A stretch of 62,000 nt of DNA from Adiantum capillus-veneris (taxonomy: Eukaryota > Streptophyta > Polypodiopsida > Polypodiales > Pteridaceae). The DNA lies in NCBI GenBank assembly GCA_014529385.2, contig CM043958.1:89303025-89365024 (forward strand), read 5' to 3'. The position numbers were made by a program, and so were the translations under genes. The notes under the pieces were generated by a model. That model worked only from the letters and a program-made list of their open reading frames with translations. It was not told the origin of the DNA and searched no databases. Shown here piece after piece: positions 52,126-62,000 of the stretch (position 1 is its first letter; each line of letters starts with the position of its first letter).

Positions 52126-53149
52126 TCATGCGGCTTGATAACCATCTCGGTTTTGGTCTTGTTCCAATGTTGCACTCTGTCGAAGCCATGTATGCAATGA
52201 TGGGCTGGTTTGCTGGTTGGTTTTGGTTTTTGAATGCCTGTGGTCGGGTGGAATGTGAGGTGGCGTCATAATCTTATGAACAAGGATTCGTTGACTTGCT
52301 TCGGGTGTAGGTGGCTCTTGGCACTTCCTCAGGGGCATATGCTGATGCTCCTGTTGCCCTTTCTACCTCCTCTGGGAGAATACGTTGGTATTCTCGCCCG
52401 TATCTATCAACAAAAACTATACCCTTCCCCATAGAAGTTTCATAAGAGAATAAGTAAAGAACCTTGTCTTTGCTTAATTCGTTTACGTATGGTTCTTTGC
52501 TGCTAAAGTAAGCGACTATACCCTCACTCTCATGCTTGTAGATTCCCACGTTCTCATTATAAGTTGGAACCCTGGTTGTTTTCTTATCATACATAAAAAT
52601 AGCTCCGGGCCGATCAATGTTTGGTGGCGGTTCTTGAGCTTCTGAAACCATTTTCCCTTTCGCCACATTATCTCCATATCTGTTGTAATCTTCAGGGTTA
52701 CTGACTATTAGATAGTGGTTCCCCTTTTCGTCTTGGAATCTATCTCCATCATCATAGACTCGGATTATCTTCAATCTCTGTGTTGGCCTCTCTTCGATAC
52801 AAATGCACTTGCGTCCTCGATAGTCAGAATAGACTAGGGCTCCCCTCGAGTTTGTTCCCTCTAAGAAGATCACAGTGAGCTTGGAATCATTCAAAGGATT
52901 TCGGGAGGTGCTTCCTCCTGGCATTGGTCCGTCATAGGTGAAACCTCCTGGCTGTTGACTACCCATCATGAAGAAATATTTGTATGACAAAGTGTCAATA
53001 TCACTTCCCTCCTCAATAATCGGTGCTAGTGGATCTAGCCTTGCCTGAGTTACACTCTCCTCAGTGGACACTAAGCTACCTTGGTCACCTGCCACCTTCT
53101 GGTCTCTAAAAATGTATCTTCCTGATCTTAAATTCATCAAACTTATCAA
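52126..53149 (-). pseudogene. G3 N-terminal Gag extension
   Basis: A 291-codon frame (53149-52274) preceding the Gag capsid: MISLMNLRSGRYIFRDQ at its start, then LTVIFLEGTNSRGALVYSDY, NHYLIVSNPEDYNRYGDN, GIVAYFSSKEPYVNELSKDK, MGKGIVFVDRYGREYQRILP. It overlaps a second frame (52338-52126) that joins Gag, so a one-base change plus the TGA at 52126 separate them. I do not recognise a domain. It is probably the N-terminal part of a long Gag rather than an independent gene. Confidence 0.6.
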
Positions 53150-54958
53150 TGCAATTAATCACAAATCCAACCACTCACCTGGCAAAGGATCAGTCTACGC
53201 ACAACTTCTTACTTTGTTGTTGCTGAATATACATGTACACAAGCGTTTATTTTCGGCAATCGAATCAAAGCATTTATCTGTTAGAGGTTATCTTAGTAAT
53301 GATTGGTATAACTGGAAAGTTAATCTCAACCACTATTGTATTTTATATACTGCTGATGTTCTGGATTAGGTCTGCTAGTCTGGAACTGTACTTCCCTTGG
53401 ATGTTGGTCAATTTACGTGAAAAAGTCTGAATTCAGTCTTTGCTCCGTCAAATGGACAAACAAGGTCCAAATTCACTTCTAAAAGAAGTTCTGGAACCCT
53501 TGAGCCAAATGGAATCTCACTGTCTAAGCCCAATCAAATTTTCTCTTCAATAGGCTCCAGTAGACATCCTACGCGTAGGATGTCTCCTGCTTTGTTTTGC
53601 CTAGATTTTTGCACTATGGATTCCCCTTGATGTGCTGAGTCTACAACTGTTTTTACTTTTTGATTTGGACACCTATAAGCTGGTCAATGAGTCAAAAATT
53701 TGTTCCGACAGCCTATTGCTGATCTCGATCAGTCTAACCAACTCCAATTTGGACCAAAATTGACTAGGGGGCTTGCCTTAGGCTATACAACACCTTGCTA
53801 TGCCCACTGTCGGTATCTGGCTTCAATTTCTTTCTTTAGACATCCTATGCGTAGAATGTCTTTTTCATCAGAATGGCTTCAAATTCAAAACACGGGCTCC
53901 CCTTGAGTTGCTGATCACTTTGGTATGCTCAAAATTTGGTTTGGAGTGCAAAATCACACAGAAGACACCCTACGCGTAGGATGTCTTTTTGGCCTGTTTG
54001 ACCCCAGACTTAACCCACAACTTCCCCTTGATGTCAGCAACCCAGTGGTATGCTTAGATTTTGGTTTGGATTTCAAAAGTCCCCAATTTTAGTTGTTCTT
54101 GTCTTTTTCAGTCAAAAGTACTAAAGTCTGCTTTGAACCCAATTTTCTCACCCAAATGAGATGAAACCCCTCTCAGTCACTCAATATATGCAAGTCATGC
54201 TCACGCAGCCATCTTATGGTTTTGGTCTTAAAATGATGCTTTGACATAATTTGGGTAGGATGTCTGGCAATTTCAGTCTCTCTGGCCTTATTCTGTCAAG
54301 ATATGGTCAAATTTCCACTTTCTAGTTGAAATTAGGGTAAACCACACCTTCTGAACACACTGGTCAACTCAAAATCCCAAAATTCCCACCAGATTAGCCT
54401 GTAGACATCCTACGCATAGGATGTCTCCTGGCTTGAAATTAATTTTTTTCCTGACAGAAATGCTCCTGATGCTCTGCAGCTCTATCAGAAACACTCACAG
54501 TAACTTTTTGGACTTCACTTAGGCTTTCAAACACACTTTTGCGTCTTTTTGCGTCTTTTATAAACTTGTGATGAATTTACCAAGCAAGTATACATACATG
54601 AAGTGCTCTAGATCCTGAATCATGATGTCCTACTTACTCTACTCCTACTCATCATGTGAAATGGTGATAATGGTATTTTGGTTGCTTTCTGGCCTCTCCG
54701 GACTCTCAAGCTCTCCTCTCACCGCTTTTATCACTCCAACTCCTACTCAAGAACACAACTAATACCTAAAACTATCTTAGTCTACCTAATTCTACCTAAG
54801 TCGAAGGATCTAGGCCAGAAACACGCTTCCTAGACTCCCTCTAAGACCTAGAGAGTCCTCCACCCTCTAATCCTATCTAAATGTAAAACGAGACTCTTGG
54901 CAAGCCAAAAATCCTTATCCTCAAGGATTATTCTCGGTCACCTACCTAAGGTTTTCGT
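53150..54958. other. G3 leader (untranslated)
   Basis: About 1.8 kb between primer site and first G3 frame. No coding motif. Contents are the palindrome modules (separate entry), then a unique stretch with CTACCTAA-type short repeats near 54770-54900. Long leaders of this type occur in plant Gypsy elements. Confidence 0.6.
53562..54426. repeat. Four copies of a 24-bp palindrome in the G3 leader
   Basis: AGACATCCTACG followed directly by its reverse complement, perfect at 53562-53585. Variants lie at 53838-53861 (two arm changes), 53963-53986 (one) and 54403-54426 (one). A half-copy GTAGGATGTCT is near 54256. The palindromes are embedded in diverged modules that also share CCCCTTGA and TTTGGTTTGGA. 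They lie between the primer site and the first coding frame of G3. Confidence 0.9.
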
Positions 54959-54959
54959 C

Positions 54960-54975
54960 CCCGGTAGCGGCGCCA
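54960..54975 (-). promoter_or_regulatory. G3 primer-binding site
   Basis: On the minus strand TGGCGCCGCTACCGGG, immediately after the LTR end, the familiar TGGCGCCG(T/C)T-type primer site of plant Gypsy elements. Confidence 0.85.
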
Positions 54976-54976
54976 A

Positions 54977-55908
54977 TGTTGGACGGATACACCGTGACGG
55001 ACGTCAGCACAGGGAGAACTCACCTAACATATAATGTCAGCTAAGGACGAAGCTCGACCCGCAAGCGCGTGGAAGCAAGCATAAGGTGTCAACCTACACT
55101 CGACCGACTCCTAACTAATTCCTACAGAGGTCTCTACCAATTGTCTAAGTCACAGCCTTCAAGAGTGCATAAGAGGAAACTTCCTACAACGCGGTCTAAA
55201 GCCGAACACCTATCAAACAATCTTGAAACACCATAGAACTTGAAGGATACCCTACTAACACCAATAGGTCGCTCTCCCTAAGGTCTATGAACCAAAACCC
55301 CAACCCAAAATACCCGGTGCAAAATCACGTAAGATTCTAGCCGAAATTTGCAGGTCTTTGTTTCCAAAATCTAAAGTGCCTAATATGTAGCTCTACTCAA
55401 TTTGAACGCGTGGATATGCTGCAATGCAAAATCGGACAACGTATGCTCACCAAATCACCAGATGAAGCTCGTAGAAGGAGCTCGCAAAACCGGACCGTAC
55501 GCGCTCACTGTAGGTATCGACGCGTAGCTCTCGTCGGGGGCAATACACTGCACTTCTCCGCACTCGATTCTGACCACCGGTGCACACGTAGCATCAAGAT
55601 GAAGCTCACACTCTCTCTCGTACACAGTACGCTCACTCACAGACTTCAAAAACTTGTTTTTAAAAATGACAAAAGGTCCTCCATTACGGTCAAAAAGTGG
55701 TATAAATACCTTACAATTCTCAAACCCTAAAGTTCCAAAATCAACCATCTACTCAATCTAACTATCAAAACTGGGATACAATCTGGAAACTTCTGTAAGC
55801 CTCAATATTTACAAGGTGAAAAATCAGGTTCCTCAATAAATGAATAATTACAAAAAATGATAATCTTCCGAGTAGTTAGTTTCCGTGGGGCGTGTCCAGC
55901 TTCTAACA
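54977..55908 (-). repeat. G3 5' LTR (on the right)
   Basis: Begins TGTTGGACGG and ends TTCTAACA on the plus strand, so the ends form a TGTTgGA/TcTAACA inverted repeat. It abuts the primer site. No second copy occurs in the window. A TATAAATA-type motif lies near 55700. Confidence 0.75.
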
Positions 55909-56028
55909 CAGGTGGCATCCTGTTTTGTATATAGAGTGAACCCTCGGGCGTTAGCCTCTTCCTCATTGGTCGAGCGCCACTCTCTCTCTAGAACTGAAAG
56001 GCCCAAAAGTGAGTCTAACTTTCTCCTA
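55909..56028. other. Short unclassified spacer
   Basis: Between the G3 LTR and the CACTA fragment; no motif seen. Confidence 0.3.
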
Positions 56029-58109
56029 ATGCGTCAATGATTGCATGCTATACCGCAATAAGCACGCACATGCTACCTCATGTCCCGTGTGCAGGGAGGC
56101 ATGATACAAGACAGGAGTGAGTGGGGTGCACCTACCCCGCAAGGTATTGAGACATTTTTCATTAATTCCTCGCATTCAACACATGTTTAGAAGAAGGTCT
56201 ATCGTGGAGCTTCTCGCGTGGCACACCAACCACCGCTCAAATGATGGAATGATGTGTGCCCCTGCCGATTCACCTGCATGGAGGCACATTGAAACTCAAT
56301 GGCCAGAGTTTGGGTTTGAGCCTCAACACTTGAGGCTTGGGATAGCAAGTGATGGTGTCAACCCCTTCGGCACTAAGTCTACTTCATGAAGCACTTGGCT
56401 TGTGGTGATCATCAACTACAATATTCCACCATGGGAGACAACCAAGAAGGGCAATATAATTCTTTCCTTGCTTGTGTCAGGGAAGTAAAAAGTGTCAAAT
56501 ATTGATGTCTACCTCGAGCCCCTCATCAAGGAGTTAGAGGAGTTATGGAGAGGGATTCCTATTGTCAATGTCTCACTTGCAAAGGGAGGGAGAGAGGACA
56601 TTGTGAGGGGAATCCTTAGGTGGACTATGCACGACTATCCTGGGCTTGGAGAGATTTTTGGTAACCCCCTTTCCTCTATCTCTCTCTCTATCTTTTCCTC
56701 TCTCCCTTTAGTTCACTCATCTCTCTAATGATATGATATGTATGCAAGGTTGTCCACATCGGGGCACAACGCATGCCTTACTTGCGGGCCATCATTGGTG
56801 ACAGAGAGGTCCAATTCCTTGCGCAAGGTAACCTATCCAAACAACCATCATTTCTTACTCCAAGGGCATAACAAGCACAAGGCTTCAACAAATGGGAAGA
56901 CCCCTCTAAAGCTCACGATGGCAAATTAGGCAACCACATGGGAAGAGCACCACAACAACAATCCGGCTCCGTGTCCTCCACCAAAACTTTATGTCAAGGT
57001 ATTCCATATTTTTAAGGCTTCCATAAATTGGAAGGACTTAAAAATGCAACACCTCTTGGATCCCATGCACATATTCAAGAATGTAGTCCAAAAACTATGG
57101 GACCACATTATTGGCAAGAAGGACTCTTTGGGTGTGAGGAAGGATTTAAGGCTTTTAAAATGTCTCTCCACCTCTGCTACTCCACGTCGTGCCTCAAATG
57201 GAAAGATTCTGTTTCCTAAAGCACCATGGATGCTAGCCAAAGAAGAACTAGACAAGGTAAAGGGTACCATTGCCTCTATTCGCACACCAATAGGATGCAT
57301 GAGGTCGCTAAAGGGATCTTTCACAAAAGTGAAGAAGGGTGGAAGCGTTCAATTGTATAGGTTGAAATCCCATGATTGGCACAATTAGATGCACCCTATT
57401 CTATCTATAGTTTGTGTGTATGACTTTCACTCACTTTCCCTTCCCCTGATTTACATTGTAGTTCATTCTGTCGGTGAGTATGTGTATATGTCGGGACAAG
57501 AAAGTCAGGGACGCTATTTTCAAACTAGGAGATATAGTAAGGTACACCACAAGACTCCACTCAACTATACCTTTTTTATGTACGTAATAATTTCAACTAC
57601 GGTGTATCCTTGTTCTCTTTCTTGCAAATTTGTGAGCTCCAAGGAAATCGAAATAGATGCTATCCTACTACTCAAACACTTGCAACAGAAACTGTGTGTG
57701 CCATTGAAGATGCATTTCCTCAATCGGTCCTTCTTAGTCAAATTCACCTCTTGGTTCACGTGGTGGAGGAGATCGCTATAAGTGGAGTAGTGCACGCATG
57801 ATGGATGTTCTTCTTAGAGAGGTTTTTAAAGACTCAAAGATTTTGTGCGGATAATGTCTCAACCAGAGGCATGCATGGTAGAAGGGTGGATCGTTCAAGA
57901 GGCATTTGTTCACATATCATATTTTGCCACAAGTTGATCCTTCAATGCCTCGCATGTGGTTAGACGAGGAAGATGCAAGGATGACTTCACACTTGCCAAG
58001 TGGAAAGGGAAAACTACTTAACATGGATCTCTAAATCTATCTCGAGGGGTCAATAATGTTTGTATTCTCAATGCAAAGATTATGACCAAGTGGGTTAATT
58101 TGTGGACAT
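56029..58109 (+). pseudogene. CACTA transposase fragment, element B type
   Basis: Close homologue of the element B transposase, in the opposite orientation. It starts at CVNDCMLYRNKHAHATSCPV (56032-56100) and runs through HLPRKVLRHFSLIPRIQHMF, WPEFGFEPQHLRLGIASDGV then NPFGTKSTS (transposase_21), YLEPLIKELEELWRGIPIVN, STSGHNACLTCGPSLV, LKSHDWHN, DUF4218 (QIHLLVHVVEEIAISGVVHA near 57736-57795, then FFLERFLKTQRF...) and MTKWVNLWT, where Copia C2 interrupts it at 58110. Stops are scattered (for example after FGTKSTS). The part after MTKWVNLWT, including DUF4216, is not in the window. Confidence 0.82.
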
Positions 58110-58334
58110 TGTTACCATATACATGTGGTAGTGATGTGTGTGAACACACTAGGACCGCCGGGTCATTCTTTCCCTCTTTAGGAGGTTTTTTCCCCCGTGC
58201 ATTGTATATACGCCCATCACTCCATGGCTATCTATCTTTCCATTGCACACTAAGTAATACACTCTCTTATGTGCCTTGAGATTCCTTCGTCTTCTCCAAG
58301 CTGTGTGCGTTTCTTTGCAACCCTAATTCCAACA
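58110..58334 (+). repeat. C2 5' LTR
   Basis: TGTTACCATATACATG to CTAATTCCAACA, with a TATATA-containing stretch near 58205. The start is fixed by loss of transposase homology after LWT. ACATT at 58105-58109 is the expected target duplication. Confidence 0.75.
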
Positions 58335-58335
58335 A

Positions 58336-58348
58336 TTGGTATCAGAGC
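58336..58348 (+). promoter_or_regulatory. C2 primer-binding site (tRNA-iMet)
   Basis: TTGGTATCAGAGC directly after the LTR, complementary to the initiator tRNA-Met 3' end. Confidence 0.88.
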
Positions 58349-58705
58349 AAGTTGCGTCCTCTCGGGTTTAGTTGCCAGTAGCTCCAACACACGCCTGCTC
58401 ACTTTTTTTTATTTTTCCAGTGAGCTTTGGCTTTGGCGAGCGTTCGCAGGTCAACAAAAATTTTGGCGGAGCTCGTAGATCCTAGAATGTTCAGATTTTT
58501 TATTCGGGCTCATTTCGGCCTCCATTTCCACTACAGGCAGTACTGCACAGGCTATTTCGTCATTTTTTACAAAAATTTTGTCAGTGCCATTTTTTGCATA
58601 ACAGGTGCCTTACAGTCTTTTACAATTTGTGCTATAAAGCACGTGTTGTTCCCGCTTTGTTTCTCCTCTTTTCGGGCAGTTTTCACATCAGATACATCAT
58701 TTACC

Positions 58706-59620
58706 ATGGCTGACAACAACACAGATGTGTTCAAGATGTTTGTTGCTGAGGACAGATTGGATGGGAACAATTACCCTATGTGGGCTTACATGATGCAACA
58801 TGTTCTTGTGTCAAAGAGCGTCTAGAATATTGTGCAAGGCATTCATGTACATCCTCGTTCTGAGGATTTGAGGATGCAGGCGATGTTGAGGATGTTGCAG
58901 GTCTTGCTGCAAGCATTGCTGCATTAGAGTTGTTTTGCCTACGGTAGAACAATCTTGTTGGGATGTAAAGGATGCTCAGGCTCATACATTGATTGCGTTG
59001 TCTGTGAAGCGTACCATTTTTCCTCACATTTATTCAGCAAAATCTGCAAAACAGGCTTGGGATATTTTGGTTGGTCATTATGCAAGTCGTAATGAGGCTA
59101 AAATTGCTTTGTTGCGTAAAGAGCTAAAATTGAAGAATATGCATGAGGAAGATGATATGAACACTTTCCTTGCTGGTGTCAAGGATATCAATGAGCAACT
59201 TATTTCTACAGGTGAAGTCATTTCAGACAGTTTCCTTGTGCAGACTGTTCTTGATGCCTTACCAGATTCTTACCAGACTTTTGCTAGTACTTAGAAACTT
59301 ATGACCCAAGGAAATCCTGAAGTTTTCAAGCTTGATGCATTATGCTTGCAAGAGTCACTTTCCAGAAAAAACAGGACTAGACAACATGCAGTTGAACAAG
59401 CTTTTATTGCTTCTCAAAGAAAGGGTGGTAACAGCAATGCAGCCACTTCTTATGGTTCTGTTGCGAGTGACAAAACTTTTGTTCCCAATGCTTCTGCTAG
59501 CAGCACTTTGTCTGGAAATTCTGGTGATAAGGGAAAAAAGAAGATGCGTTGCCATTATTGTAAAGCTAATGATCAAGCAGTGTCCTAAGTTGAAGGCCAA
59601 AGAGGGATAAGAAGAAAGAG
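58706..59620 (+). pseudogene. C2 Gag
   Basis: ATG at 58706 (MADNNTDVFKMFVAEDRLDG then NNYPMWAYMMQHVLVSKSV), a TAG at 58823 where the family has Trp, a frame-shifted stretch, then QAHTLIALSVKRTIFPHIYS, WDILVGHYASRNEAKIALLR, MNTFLAGVKDINEQLISTGE (UBN2 Gag), another TAG at 59292-59294, and a remnant zinc knuckle MRCHYCK (59545-59565) whose His/Cys half is broken by a deletion or frame change (KQCPKLK in the next frame). Confidence 0.82.
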
Positions 59621-59677
59621 GGTGGTTCCATTGCAAATGCTGGTTCCACTACCAATGCAGCCATTGTTGAGTCTTCT

Positions 59678-59937
59678 GTGAAAGGAGACTGTGTTGCTGA
59701 TGTTGATGCAGAATGGGCTTTTAGTGCAGAGTGCACTTACAATCCTGTTGTCCATGATGCATGTATGTCAGTTGCTACAGATTCACATGTGTGGTATTTC
59801 AACAGTGGTGCTACAAAGCACATTACCTCACATCATGAATTGTTCACCTCTCTCGAGTCTGTCCCTCATGGGAATTCAATCACTTGTGCCAACAATGCCT
59901 CTTATCCGGTTCAGGGGGTTGGAAAGATTGTGCTTAC
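59678..59937 (+). pseudogene. C2 protease, N-terminal part
   Basis: VWYFNSGATKHITSHHELF near 59790-59845: the family motif is W-Y-x-D-S-G-A, so the catalytic Asp is replaced by Asn. It then reads ITCANNASYPVQGVGKIVLT and is cut by the insertion at 59938. It resumes at 60520 as ANGNSFTLVDALYVPRIKKN. Confidence 0.85.
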
Positions 59938-60515
59938 ATAGATATACATACATATACATATACATGTACATATACATAGATATACATACATATACATATG
60001 CACGTGAGAGCCGTATTACTGAGTGTGTGTAGCAGTTTTAAATCTATATATATATATATATATATATATACGCAAACGAACACTAACTGTTCACAGACTA
60101 ACAATTCTAGAAAAGTACAGTGGCTTTGCACAATAATTTATTTGCAATTGAAAATAAATTTTGTACAAGGTAATGAAGATAACAAGATACAGCTCAAGAA
60201 TCCATAAACCCAAAGTCTGGGAAAATTTGCATCACACTAAGAGATCCACCATTTGTTAAGAACTGGACATTTTAATCAAGGAAGGTAGCCCTCACCTGCA
60301 CCCATAGCCACAAGAAAACAATTCGTTAGCACGTGACTGTACGCAAGTGATGCTGGGCATCCCAGTTGTTATCCATGTCACCATTAAAAAAACATAGTTC
60401 TTAACTCGTAATTTGTTCTTTTTGATAAAGAAGGTTTTTTTTTTAAAAAAATAGATCCTTGGCTTTTCTGCCAATCTGATACAGACGATACCTACCCCCA
60501 TAGAGTAGCCATATA
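59938..60515. mobile_element. 578-bp insertion in the C2 protease region
   Basis: Removing this segment and one flanking TTAC (59934-59937 and 60516-60519) restores the Copia reading frame (KIVLT to TANGNSF), so it is a discrete insertion with a 4-bp duplication. It begins with an (ATACAT)n stretch and a (TA)n run (60043-60070), then about 400 bp of unique sequence. No coding motif and no clear terminal inverted repeat. Type unknown. Confidence 0.75.
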
Positions 60516-60519
60516 TTAC

Positions 60520-61684
60520 TACTGCAAATGGGAATTCTTTCACACTTGTTGATGCACTTTATGTACCTAGGATCAAGAAGAATCTTTTGTCTGTATCTGC
60601 ACTTGCTAGACTTGGACTTTTAGTCAAATTTGTAGATGACAGATGTACAGTTCATGATCTCAATTTTGGTGATAAAATTATTGCATCTGGACTTTTGTGC
60701 CATGGGCTATATAATCTCACTTTGTATGATAAGTGTGGATAAAATTTTGCAAAATGCAGTTGCAAATCAAGGGCTATTTCAGATGCAAAACTTTGGCATG
60801 CACGTTTTGGTCATCCGAATTTTTCCAGTTTGTTGCATTTACAGAAATCTGATATGGTTGCTTCTTTGCCGCCTCTTAAAGCACCTCTCAAACATGTTTG
60901 TGAAGGTTGTATTTTGGGTAAGATGCAGCCTTCGACGTTTCCAAAGGATGGTTCAGTTAGGGCCACATGTAGATTGCAGCTTGTGCATAGTGATGTTTGT
61001 GGGCCCATGCAAACTCCGTCCTTGGGCAACTACCTTTACTTCCTGACTTTCATTGATGATTACTCTAGGCATGAATGGGTATTTTTGCTTAAAGCGAAGT
61101 AAGTTTTTATGTGATTCAAACAAATTATGGCTATGGTTGAAAATGTATCGAAATGTACTATGGGCACCCTCCATTTCGATCGAGGGGGAGAGTATACATC
61201 TCATGAATTTAATGCATTTTTGGCTAGTCATGGGATAAAACACCAATGTACAGTGCCTTATACACCTCAGCAAAATGGTGTTGCTGAGAGGAAACACAGG
61301 TCACTAACGAAAATGGCACGATGCATGGTCAAAAGTTAAGCTTTGCCGCATTCTTTATGTCTTGAGGCCATCATGTGTACCACTTATGTACTAAACAGGT
61401 GTCCTACGAAATCTTTGCAGTCTATTACTCCATATGAAGCATGGCATGACAGAAAGCCTTCTATTGAGCACATGTATGTTTTTGGCTATTTGGCATATGC
61501 TTTGGTGCCACAAACACAGCGTAGAAAATTGGATGATAAGGCTGTTAAATGTCTTTTTGTTGGTTATAGTGCTGAAAGCAAAGGTTACAGGTTGTATCAT
61601 CCGCAAACAAAGCGTATTCTAGTTTCACGAGATGTCGTGTTTGTGGAAGATTCTTTTCAGCCCTCCCTTGTTGTCATGTACTAG
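60520..61684 (+). pseudogene. C2 protease end and integrase
   Basis: Protease C-terminal half and linker (VDALYVPRIKKNLLSVSALA), integrase zinc region (LWHARFGHPNFSSLLHLQKS, CEGCILGKM), core with HSDVCGPMQTPSLGNYLYFL (first Asp), LHFDRGGEYTSHEFNAFLAS (second Asp), YTPQQNGVAERKHRSLTKMA (Glu, 35 residues after the second Asp). Frame breaks occur near 60775 and 61100 and a TAA at 61337. It continues SITPYEAWHDRKPSIEHMYV, KCLFVGYSAESKGYRLYHPQ to the stop at 61682-61684. Confidence 0.85.
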
Positions 61685-62000
61685 AGACAGTAATGTAAGC
61701 TCACAGAACATTTATGGCACTTTGTTGCCGCCTTTTAGTGGTGGAAGTTCGAATGTAAATTCCAGTGAGGCAAATGTACAGCCTATGGGGGTTTTTGAAA
61801 ATGTTACAGATTAGCCTATTACTAATGAAGATGTACATGATGTACTTGATGAGGAAAGGACTGAAAATGAGCAGGCTAGAGGTATAACACCATATTAGAA
61901 AGTTTAAGACTTTAGAGCCAGTTTGGGAATCACCAATGTCTCGAAGATTTTCCCATATCGACAAATCTCAAACTATTTTTAAATACCAAAGCCTTCCACA
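61685..62000 (+). pseudogene. C2 integrase-RT linker
   Basis: Ser/Asn-rich linker after the integrase with short open pieces (SSEANVQPMGVFENVTD, DEERTENEQARG). The last 100 bp hold no recognisable RT motif before the window ends. Confidence 0.5.

Larger units (their letters stand above)
43851..55908 (-). mobile_element. Ty3/Gypsy retrotransposon G3, reverse, with extra ORF
   Basis: On the minus strand, from right to left: LTR (54977-55908), primer site TGGCGCCGCTACCGGG, a leader with repeated palindromes, N-terminal Gag extension, Gag, linker, protease, RT, RNase H, integrase, and an extra ORF overlapping the integrase end. Everything from the Gag linker to the integrase is in one reading frame broken by single stops. 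No left LTR matching the right one was found, so the 3' end is truncated or replaced. Its right border lies next to a CACTA B-type fragment. Confidence 0.85.
58110..62000 (+). mobile_element. Ty1/Copia retrotransposon C2, 5' part
   Basis: A short LTR (about 225 bp), a tRNA-Met primer site, Gag, protease and integrase in Copia order. The window ends before RT. It is inserted in the CACTA fragment and itself interrupted at 59938-60515. Multiple stops, a changed protease Asp and a broken knuckle show it is inactive. Confidence 0.85.

Overview
The window looks like intergenic DNA from a large, repeat-rich land-plant genome. The evidence is CACTA (En/Spm) transposons of the plant type (transposase_21, DUF4218 and DUF4216 domains), Ty1/Copia elements primed by initiator tRNA-Met, several Ty3/Gypsy lineages, LINE fragments, long GA/CT tracts and a degenerate CCCTAA-like stretch. 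A fern, lycophyte or other large plant genome is plausible, but the sequence alone does not settle it. I found no convincing host gene, tRNA, rRNA or CRISPR array. Almost everything recognisable is transposable-element sequence, much of it nested and decayed.

Layout. 1-4618: 3' part of CACTA element A1 (transposase, then a Ptta/En-Spm-type second gene, subterminal TAGCGAC repeats and a terminal CCTCTTGTAGTG). A 245-nt foldback lies between its two genes. 4619-7050: unclassified. 7060-7560: reverse LINE fragment. 8400-9015 and 13073-13457: one reverse Gypsy integrase (G0) split by Copia C1 (9016-13072), which has near-identical LTRs but has lost RT-RNase H. 13461-17205: reverse CACTA A2, a relative of A1. 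17206-29203: CACTA B, about 12 kb, with transposase and second gene diverging from a centre holding a 1.7-kb GA tract and a composite tandem repeat. 29204-31957: mostly unclassified, with a LINE-like fragment.

32000-34058 and 42167-42811: old Gypsy G1, split inside its reverse transcriptase by Gypsy G2 (34059-42166, two 1-kb LTRs). 43851-55908: reverse Gypsy G3. It has an N-terminal Gag extension, Gag, protease, RT-RNase H and integrase, and then an additional overlapping ORF with its own retropepsin-like motifs and repeated W-[IM]-x-K motifs. Its leader carries four copies of a 24-bp palindrome. 56029-58109: fragment of a CACTA B-type transposase. 58110-62000: Copia C2, interrupted by a 578-bp insertion flanked by TTAC, running off the window end.

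The genes serve the elements: Gag, Pol and LTRs for copy-and-paste transposition, and CACTA transposase plus second gene acting on terminal repeats for cut-and-paste. Most carry stops or frameshifts. The observations most worth pursuing are the A1 foldback (a CACTA-borne small-RNA hairpin candidate), the post-integrase protease-like ORF of G3, the G3 leader palindromes and the divergent gene layout of CACTA B.
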